Source: Acidobacteriota bacterium
Lineage (GTDB): Bacteria; Acidobacteriota; Blastocatellia; RBC074
NCBI GenBank assembly: GCA_016196035.1
Contig: JACPYM010000002.1
Location: 236,534 to 300,533, forward strand
Direction of reading: 5' to 3'
DNA length: 64,000 bases
Positions 35,404 through 44,200 of the stretch are shown here, piece after piece. Below the pieces are notes generated by a model. That model did no database searches. It had not been told where the DNA came from and was given only the letters and a program-made list of their open reading frames with translations. Within the stretch, counting starts at the first letter, position 1, and each line of letters starts with the position of its first letter. The position numbers were made by a program, and so were the translations under genes.

Positions 35404-37143
35404 TTAGAAAGGCCGCGCAGCAGTGCGGCCAATGCGCATCAACAGGCGTCCGAGCGAACGCATCTTTGAAGTGGGCTGGGCAAAGGCGGCCATATCAGGC
35501 AAGCCGATGTCTTCGTCGCCGTGTTTCTCGCGCAACCAGCGTTGGTAAAGGGCGCGCACGGGCCGGGGGTCTTCCGCCGCTGCGAGAAAGGCAAACTTCA
35601 GATTTTCAGCGGGCACGATTTGAAATTGATAGGCCGCGTAATACGACCGCAGCGCATTGAAAAAGCGCTGGTCGCCCAATTCCTGCCGCAAGGCCGCCAG
35701 CCACAACGCGCCTTTGGCTTGCACGATGGCCGAATACTGCAAGGCGCTGTGAAACTCCTTGGCCTGTTTCTCGACTTCCAAATCGCCGCCGCCCACCAAA
35801 CGATACAGGTGATAAGCCCCGCGCAATTGCTGGTCAATGATCAGCTTGCCCAGCGCCGCGCCATACGCGGCTTCGTGATAATAGGCGGCGGAATAAGCCG
35901 ACAAGGCTTCTTCGACGTAGGGCGCGCGTTGCGGGTCGCTGCAAATCGCGCCACCCCACCATTGTTGGGCGACGCCGTGGGCCAGCGTGAATTCGAGCGC
36001 CGCGCGAATCACGTCGCCCTGTTCGCGCAACAGCCCCGGCAAGCGCGTAGCCTGGGTTGACTCGAAGTCAATGTAATAGGCTTGCGCCAGCGCAACCGTG
36101 CCCGGCAAATCCACGCCGCTGTAACCGGGCGGCAGGGGCGCTTCGACGATTTGCAGTTGCGGATAAGGATAATGGCCAAAAGCGGCCTCATAAATTTCGA
36201 GGGCGCGCACGGCCATCTCAAGCAGGCGTTTGCCGAGGCGCTCGTCGGCTTCACGGTAATACGAGACGACGCGCGTCTCGCCGACGCGCTTTTCCGCCGC
36301 CTTCAGATTTTCGCTGACGATCAGCACGAAGCCGCGCAGTTTCTCAGCGCGAAAAGTATGCCAGCGATAAGAGATTTTGAGCAGGTTGAGCAGCTTGGTT
36401 GAAGTGGATTCGGCGCTCACGCCTGAAGCAAAGACCTGCAAATTTTCGTCAGTATTGATTGAGACTTCGTAATCGGCGGTTTCGCTAAACACCGCGCCGC
36501 TCGCGCCCGCGACCAAACCCAATTCGCCCACCTGCATCTGATTGGCAATCAGCATCGGGAAGAAATAGCCCAGCAAGATCACGTCGTCGCCCGCCAAAAA
36601 CACATCGCGCGTGTCCACGGCCTGGCGCTCTTCGCTGACCGCGTCGCTCAGTTCTTGCAGGAAGTGGGCATAGAGACCGGCCTCTTCTTTTTGCACGCGC
36701 GGCAGCCGGGCGGAAAAGTTGAGCGTCAATTCCAGCGTTTGATCGGGCAGCAGTTTCTTGGGCAATTCAACGCGAATCCAGCCGCCGCGCGCGCGCGCGC
36801 TGAAGCGCAATTCGCGGCTGCCCTGCTTGACGTTTTGCACGGTCAGCCAAGGCGCTTCGCGATCGGTCACCCCGCTGTTCGGATACAAGGCGAAGCTGAC
36901 GCTCTCCAATTCCTCGCGCGTGGCATTGACGAAGCGCACGACTTCGCGCCCGCTGAAGGTGGCGGCGCGATAATCCAGACTGATTTCAATCAGGTAGTGC
37001 TGGCGGCTGAAAAACTGGGCCACCTGCTCGGCCCGCACATAACGCGCCTGCGCGCACAGCGCCAGCACGAGCCAACACGCCGCCAATACGAATTGACGGC
37101 AGTCGCGCAGAGGATTTGATTGAGCTTGGAAGGGGAAATTCAC
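35404..37143 (-). CDS. M1-peptidase-like protein with a lost zinc site
   Basis: About 579 residues from GTG 37143; a TTG at 37194 is also possible. It opens with a signal peptide or anchor (FVLAACWLVLALCAQARYVRA) and then an aminopeptidase N-like beta-domain (DYRAATFSGREVVRF). In the peptidase domain, the place of HExxHxW reads HGVAQQWWGG: the first His and the Trp are kept, but the catalytic Glu is Gly and the second His is Gln. A downstream Glu (APYVEEALSAYSA) is retained. It is therefore probably inactive as a zinc peptidase and may bind peptides or act as a scaffold. A non-peptidase function cannot be named. Confidence 0.8.
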   Translation of the reverse strand: MNFPFQAQSNPLRDCRQFVLAACWLVLALCAQARYVRAEQVAQFFSRQHYLIEISLDYRAATFSGREVVRFVNATREELESVSFALYPNSGVTDREAPWLTVQNVKQGSRELRFSARARGGWIRVELPKKLLPDQTLELTLNFSARLPRVQKEEAGLYAHFLQELSDAVSEERQAVDTRDVFLAGDDVILLGYFFPMLIANQMQVGELGLVAGASGAVFSETADYEVSINTDENLQVFASGVSAESTSTKLLNLLKISYRWHTFRAEKLRGFVLIVSENLKAAEKRVGETRVVSYYREADERLGKRLLEMAVRALEIYEAAFGHYPYPQLQIVEAPLPPGYSGVDLPGTVALAQAYYIDFESTQATRLPGLLREQGDVIRAALEFTLAHGVAQQWWGGAICSDPQRAPYVEEALSAYSAAYYHEAAYGAALGKLIIDQQLRGAYHLYRLVGGGDLEVEKQAKEFHSALQYSAIVQAKGALWLAALRQELGDQRFFNALRSYYAAYQFQIVPAENLKFAFLAAAEDPRPVRALYQRWLREKHGDEDIGLPDMAAFAQPTSKMRSLGRLLMRIGRTAARPF

Positions 37144-37224
37144 GTGGCGATTGTACCAGCTTGTCGCGGCGGCGTGTGCGAAATTCAGGCCCAAGCCTGC
37201 ATGCTGGAAGCGGTGCCTACCCGT

Positions 37225-37530
37225 CTAGCTCGCCGGTTCCGTGACCATGCGATAAAGCCTGAGTTCGACCGGCTTGACCAGCAAATCTTTAATGGCGGCG
37301 CGGAAGGTTTGAATGTGGGCTGAACGCCCGTGCTCTTCCAAGCCGGCCAGGTTCGTCCAGTTTTCATAAAACATGAATTTGTGCGGCTCTTCGGTTGAGC
37401 GGTGAAAGTCGTAGTTGAGGCACGCGGCCTCTTGCCGCGTCGCCGCCACGACCGCCGGGATCGCGGCCAACAACTGCTCTTCCATGCCGGGTTTGGCCTC
37501 GAAGTACGCCAAGACAGTGACTTTTTCCAT
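37225..37530 (-). CDS. Antibiotic biosynthesis monooxygenase (ABM/YgiN-like) family protein
   Basis: A 101-residue ferredoxin-like alpha/beta barrel protein. It starts EKVTVLAYFEAKPGMEEQLL and contains CLNYDFHRSTEEPHKFMFYE, followed by W(T)NL and the helix EEHGRSAHIQTF, the typical ABM pattern. Members such as YgiN oxidise quinols; others have unknown small-molecule substrates. It forms dimers in the family. The gene stands alone on the minus strand; the spacing to the M1-like gene is 81 bases. Confidence 0.88.
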   Translation of the reverse strand: MEKVTVLAYFEAKPGMEEQLLAAIPAVVAATRQEAACLNYDFHRSTEEPHKFMFYENWTNLAGLEEHGRSAHIQTFRAAIKDLLVKPVELRLYRMVTEPAS

Positions 37531-38002
37531 GCGCTAGATTCCTCTGTAGTGCCTTTGTAATGCCTTTGTTGTGATGGTTGGAAAGGTGGCCGGATGCGAT
37601 GAAACGACCAGCGCGCATCATCAATGACCGGCTGGCGCGAGTCAACCGAGCGGTGGCGCGCGGTAGCGCGGGGTGAAAAAAGGCGGCGCAGTTTTAATCG
37701 CCTGCTGCGCAAACACACGAATCCGAGGGGGCAATGCTAAATCTGCTTCAATTCTCAAGAAATATACAGGCAACTCATTGACAGTGTTTTGAATGAAAAA
37801 ATAGACTGTCCATCACCAATGCTGTCCTTCCCTACTGGCAATCCAATGCAGTATTGGTTTACGTCCGAGTCCTAAACTGAAGACGTCATTTTATTCACTG
37901 ACTGTGACGGCAATCATTGCCCAGAAATTCTTTGCTGGTACCACATAATGGCGGCATCGCGTGGCATGCAATCGCTTCTATTCACTTTCGCAAGGAGCCA
38001 AG
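37531..38002. other. Intergenic gap before the giant secreted protein
   Basis: No gene is supported in this stretch. It is more AT-rich than its surroundings and holds a perfect TTGACA box at 37778-37783, with TAGACT 18 bases later (37802-37807), a weak candidate promoter for the downstream plus-strand genes. Confidence 0.4.
37778..37807 (+). promoter_or_regulatory. Candidate promoter upstream of small ORF and giant protein
   Basis: TTGACA (37778-37783) is a perfect -35 hexamer; TAGACT (37802-37807) matches the -10 consensus at four of six positions with an 18-base spacer. The leader to the first plausible start at 38003 would be about 190 bases. Confidence 0.3.
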
Positions 38003-38194
38003 ATGCAGATTCAGTTTCTTTCAGCGCGCCCGCGCTTGATCAACACCATCTCTCTCATTGGGATGGGGTTACCGTGTGCGCCGTTGTTGTTGCCACTTGG
38101 CAGAATGCAACAGGACGCCCAAGCGGCAGAGTTGACCCTCAGCAATACGGCTGATGCTCAGCCTGGGCCAATACTTCAATCACCCAGGCGCTGA
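38003..38194 (+). CDS. Possible small exported protein or gene remnant
   Basis: A 63-residue frame with a good ribosome site, AAGGAG (37992-37997), six bases before the ATG. Residues 10-42 look like a signal peptide (hydrophobic GMGLPCAPLLLPLG, then QQDAQAAE), followed by only about 20 residues, including LTLSNTADAQPGPI, before the stop. This reads like the opening of a larger secreted protein that stops early, so it may be a remnant. No family is recognised. It lies 99 bases before the giant protein gene. Confidence 0.4.
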   Translation: MQIQFLSARPRLINTISLIGMGLPCAPLLLPLGRMQQDAQAAELTLSNTADAQPGPILQSPRR

Positions 38195-38293
38195 CTCGCC
38201 AATTGAATCAATTGAAGGCAACCACCTGAACCTTGGTGAACCCGATAAGCTAAAACCATTACCCAGATCTGAATTGAAAGACGGGAGTCAAAG

Positions 38294-41200
38294 ATGAATC
38301 ACAAAGCAGAACAAAAGAAATCGAATTTAACTTTGCACATGACGGGACTGATGCCAGGCAGCAAGCGCCTTCGTTGCGCACTGTTTTGCGCCCTTGTGCT
38401 GGCCGTGTGCACGGGCGTCGCCAGCGCGCAGTGCGTATCCTTGACGACCCTCGGCTCTGCTTCCACACAAAATTTCGACACGCTCTCAAACACCGCCGGG
38501 AGCACGACGAATAATCTGACGATCCCCGGCTGGTTTATGACGGAGACGGGCGGCGGCGCGCGCGATAACGAACAATATGCCGTGGACACTGGGAGCAGCA
38601 CTACCGGCGACACCTACAGCTACGGTGCGGCAGCGGCGACCGACCGTGCCTTGGGCGGTTTGCGCAGCGGCACGCTGATCCCGAACTTTGGGGCGTGTTT
38701 TACCAACAACACCGGCGCCACCATTGCATCGCTGAATGTGGCCTACATCGGCGAACAGTGGCGCTTGGGGACGGCGGCGCGGACAGACGCGCTCAATTTT
38801 GAGTACAGCCTGAATGCCACCGATCTGGTGACCGGCACTTGGACGAATGTTGCCGCGCTCAACTTCATCACACCGTTTACGACGACCGTCGGCGCGACAA
38901 ACGGCAATGCTGCGGCGAACCGCACGGCGCTTAGTTCATTGATTTCCAGCTTGAGCATTCCGAACGGCGCGACGTTCTGGATTCGCTGGACGGATGTGGA
39001 TGCCACCGGCGCGGATGATGGTCTGGCGGTGGATGATTTCTCGCTCACGCCGAATGCCGCAGTCGTCCAGCCGAACCTGACGATCAATGACGTTTCGCTG
39101 AATGAAGGCAACGCGGGCACGACCAGCTTTACCTTCACCGTCAGTCTTTCGACGCCGGCGGGCGCGGGCGGCGTGACCTTTGACATTGCGACCGCCGACA
39201 ACACGGCGACGCAACCTAGCGACTACACCCAGAAAACGCTCACCAGCCAGACGATACCGGCGGGCAGTTCGACTTACTCATTCACCGTGCTGGTCAACGG
39301 CGATACGACGCCGGAAACGAATGAAACCTTCTTCGTCAACGTCACCAACGCCACCGGCGCAACCGTGACCGACGGCCAGGGGCAGGGCACGATTGTCAAC
39401 GACGACGCCGCGCCCAACCTGACGATCAACGATGTTTCTTTGAATGAGGGCAACGCGGGCACGACGAGCTTTACCTTTACCGTGAGTCTTTCGGCCCCCG
39501 CGCCCGCCGGTGGCGTGACCTTCGACATTGCGACAGCGGATGGCACGGCGCTGGCGCCGGGCGATTACACGGCCCTGCTGCCCACCGGCCAAATGATTCC
39601 GGCGGGCAGTTCGACCTTTACCTTTACCGTGCTGGTAAATGGCGACACGACGTCCGAACTCGACGAGACGTTTTTCGTCAACGTCACCAACATCACCAAT
39701 GCCATCGGCACCGACACGCAGGGTCAGGGCACCATCGTCAACGACGACATTACGAAAATTCACGATGTGCAGGGGAATGGCTCGGCCACGCCCATCCCCG
39801 GCGCCACCGTGTCTGTCGAAGGCGTCGTCGTCGCCACGTTCCAGGGCGCGAGCCAGTTGAAAGGCTTCTTTTTGCAGGAAGAGGACGCCGATGCCGATGC
39901 CGATCCGGCGACCTCGGAGGGCATTTTTATCTTCTGCAACACTTGCCCGACGGCGGTGGCCGAGGGGCAGCGTGTGAAGGCGACGGGGGCGGTATCAGAG
40001 TTCAACAACATGACCGAGATCACGGCCAGCACGGCGGGTTCGGTCGTCGTCACCGAGGCGGCCAATCATCTGGCCGAAGTAACGCCTGCGCCGGTTTCCC
40101 TGCCCATCGCTGGCGACGTTAATGCGTTTTATGAAGCGCGCGAAGGGATGCTCGTGACGTTTGTGGATACGCTCACGGTCTCGGAATACAACGACCTCTT
40201 CCAGTTCGGCCAGATTGAATTGTATCAGGGCGGCAGGCCGCGCCAGTTCACCGAAATGTCGCCGCCGAGCGTGGCCGGTTATACGGCGCACCTGGATGGC
40301 CTCGCGCGGCGCAAAGTGATTCTGGACGACGACAACAACGTGCAAAACGCGCCGCTCAGTTTGCCGAACGGCAGCCAGTTCGTTTTTCATCCGCGCGCCA
40401 ACGGCGGCTTTTCTGTCGGCACGCAGGGCGTAGACTTTTTCCGGGGCGGCGATTTGGTCAACGGGTTGACGGGCGTGTTGCATTGGTCTTTTGCCGGCAC
40501 CGGTTCGGTGGATGCCTGGCGCATCCGCCCGACCACTGCACATCCGGTCACGTTCACCGTCACCAATCCGCGCCCGGCCACGCCGCCGGCGGTGGGCGGC
40601 GCAATCAAAGCGGTGGGCATGAATATGCTCAACTACTTCACCACGATTGATACAACTTCAAGCAATAGCACGGGGCCGTGCGGCCCAAGCGGTACCCTGG
40701 ATTGTCGCGGCGCGGATAGCGTGGCCGAACTCAATCGTCAGCGTGAACGCGCTTCGATTGTGATCTGTACGCTCAACGCCGATGTATACGCCTTGATGGA
40801 AATGGAAAACACGACGCCCAGCGCGACGATCACCGACCTGCTGGGCGCGGTCAATACGCGTTGCGGCGGGGCGCATCCTTACGCTTTCGTGAATACCGGC
40901 GGGACGCTGGGCACGGACGCCATCCGCAGCAATCTGATTTATCGAACGGGCATTGTGTCGCCGGTCGGCGCACCGCTGGTTGACCTAGACCCAATCCACA
41001 ACCGGCCCCCGACGGCCCAGCCCTTTGATGTCGTGGATGCGGCCAACCCGGCGTTTGGCGAACGCTTCACCGTGGTCGCCAATCACTTCAAATCGAAGGG
41101 CGGAACCGGCACTGGCGGCGACGCCGATGCGGGCGATGGCGCGGGCGCTTTCAATGCCACGCGCACCGCCCAAGCCACGCGGTTGCTCACCTGGATCAGC

Positions 41201-44200
41201 AGCACCGTGGTGCCAGCGGCGGGCGACCCTGATGTGTTACTGCTCGGCGATTTCAATTCCTATGCGCAAGAACAGCCGGTCACGACGTTGACCAGCGGCG
41301 GCTTTACCGATCTGGAAACCGCCCTGCTCGGCGCGAACGCCTACTCGTATTTGTTCGACGGCCAGCTTGGGCATTTGGATTACGCCTTTGCCAGCAGCAG
41401 CCTGTTCGCCAAAATCACGGGCGTCGGCGCCTGGCACATCAACGCCGATGAATCAGACCTCTTCGATTACAACGATGAGGTCAGGGACTCACCCGGCGAA
41501 TCTACGTTTGAAGAGAAACCCGATGGCTCGGCCCTGGTGCCGCCGCGCGTCGTTTTCCAGCCAGCCACGCCCTATCGCGCTTCCGATCACGATCCCGTGC
41601 TGGTCGGACTCTTCCAAGTCGCCGATCTCGCGATCACCAAAACCGACGGCGTAACGACGGCGACGCCGGGTGGTTCGGTGACATACACCATCACAGCCTC
41701 GAATGCCGGGCCTGACCCGGTTACGGGCGCGACGGTAGCCGATACCTTCCCCGCTGCGCTGACTTGCACCTGGACGTGCGTGGGCGCGGGTGGCGGCACG
41801 TGCACGGCTAGCGGTTCGGGCAACATCAACAATTCGGTGAATCTGCCGAGCGGAGGTTCAGTCACTTACACCGCGAGTTGTTCCATCGCGGCAAATGCCA
41901 CCGGCACGTTGAGCAACACGGCCACAGTGGCCGCGCCGGGCGGCGTGAGCGATCCCACGCCCGGCAACAACAGTGCCACCGACAGCGACACGCTCGCGCC
42001 GCAAGCCGATCTCGCCATCACCAAAACTGATGGCGTAACGACAGCGACGCCCGGCGGTTCGGTGACATACACTATTACGGCCTCGAACGCCGGGCCAAGC
42101 AATGCGCCGGGTGCGACGGTGGCGGACACCTTCCCGGCTGCGCTGACTTGCACCTGGACGTGTGTGGGCGCGGGTGGCGGCACGTGCACGGCTAGCGGTT
42201 CGGGCAACATCAACAATTCGGTGAATCTGCCGAGCGGAGGTTCAGTCACTTACACCGCGAGTTGTTCGATCGCGGCAAATGCCACCGGCACGTTGAGCAA
42301 CACGGCCACGGTCGCCGCGCCGGGCGGCGTGACTGATCCCACGCCCGGCAACAACAGTGCCACCGACAGCGACACGCTTTCGGCATCGGCGAACCTGGGC
42401 ATCACCAAGACGGACGGCGTGACGACCGTCACGCCGGGCGGTTCGGCGACCTACACGATCACGGCGTCAAATGCGGGGCCGAGCAATGCGACCGGCGCGA
42501 CTGTCGCAGATACTTTCCCGGCGTCGCTGACCTGCACCTGGACGTGCGTGGGCGCGGGCGGCGGCACTTGCACCGCCAGCGGTTCCGGCAACATCAATAA
42601 CATGGTCAATCTGCCGACGGGCGCCTCGGTCACGTACACGGCAAGCTGCACAATTTCGGCGGCGGCCACTGGCACATTGTCAAACACCGCGACGGTGACA
42701 GCGCCGGGCGGCGTGACAGACCCAACGCCTGGCAACAACAGTGCGACCGACACGGATACCATTTTATTAGCTTGCCCAAGTACCCTGACCGTCAACGATC
42801 TCGGAGACACCCCGGATAACAATCCCGGCGACCGAGTGTGTAATGACGGCACCGGCAAATGCACCTTGCGCGCGGCGCTTATGGAAGCCAATGCGATTAC
42901 GGCTTGCTCGCCGTTGACGATTGACTTCAGCGTGACCGGGACGATCAATTTGGCGACGGCGCTCCCCAACCTGAATCATCCCAATCTGACCATCAGCGGG
43001 CCGGGCGCGGATCAACTCGACGTGCATCGGAATGCGGCCGCGCTGTTCCGCATTTTCAGCATCAACAGCGGCAAGACGGTCGCGCTGAGCGGGCTGTCCA
43101 TCAGCAACGGGAACGTCACGGGCGTGGATGGCGGCGGGGTTTTCAGCAGCGGCAACCTGACGCTTACCAATTGCGCGCTGACCGGCAATCAGACCGACGG
43201 CGAAGGCGGCGCGGTCTATGCCACGCTGAACGGCCAACTCACACTGACGGGCTGCACGCTGAACGGCAACACCGCGAACAAAGGCGGCGGCGTTTCTTCC
43301 GGCACGGTGCCGCCCACCATCACCATCACCATCAACCTGACGAACACGACGATCTCCGGCAACGTGGCGACGGCGACCGGCGGCGGCATCGGCCTGGACG
43401 ATCCCAACGTGACGATGAATCTGCTCAACGTCACCATCGCCAACAACACGGCGAGCGCGAGCGGCGGCGGCATCAACCAGACCGCCGGCACGCTCAATTT
43501 CAAAAACACGTTGGTGGCGGGCAATACCGCGCCGGCGGGCACAGACATTGCCGGTGTAGCCAATTCGCAAGACTACAATCTGATTGGCAATACCAGCGGA
43601 GCGACGCTCACCGGCACGACGACGCACAACCTGACCGGCGTTGCGGCGCTGCTCGGCTCGCTCGCCAACAATGGCGGCCCGACGCCAACGCAGGTGCCTT
43701 TGCCCGGCAGCCCGGCCATTGACAAAGGCAACGCGGGCGTCACGACCGATCAACGCGGCCAAGCGCGGCCCTTTGATATTCCCGGCGTCGCCAACGCGGC
43801 GGGCGGCAACGCTGCGGACATTGGCGCGGTTGAAGTCCAATGCGCAGCTATCGCGCTGGCGGGTTTACCCGGCGGCGCGGCGGGTGTGGCGTATACGTCA
43901 GGCAACATGGCCAGCGGCGGCACCGCGCCATACACCTTGAGCGTCACGGCGGGCGCCTTGCCGCCGGGCGTGACAATCAACGGCAATGGGCTGACAGGGA
44001 CGCCGACGCAACTCGGCACGTTCAGCTTCACACTACTGGCGACGGATGCGTATGGCTGTCAGAACAGCCAGAGCTACACGGTGGTCATTGTCTGCCCGGC
44101 CACCAGCTTGAATCCGGCCAGCTTGCCCAATGCCACGATCAACACGGCGTATGCGCAAACCATTACGGCCAGTCCGGCGGGCAGCTACACGTTCGCGGTG

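Noticed and set aside
42767..43840. 357-residue minus-strand frame inside the giant gene
   Set aside because: Antisense to repetitive Asn/Thr/Gly codons; no domain or start signal.
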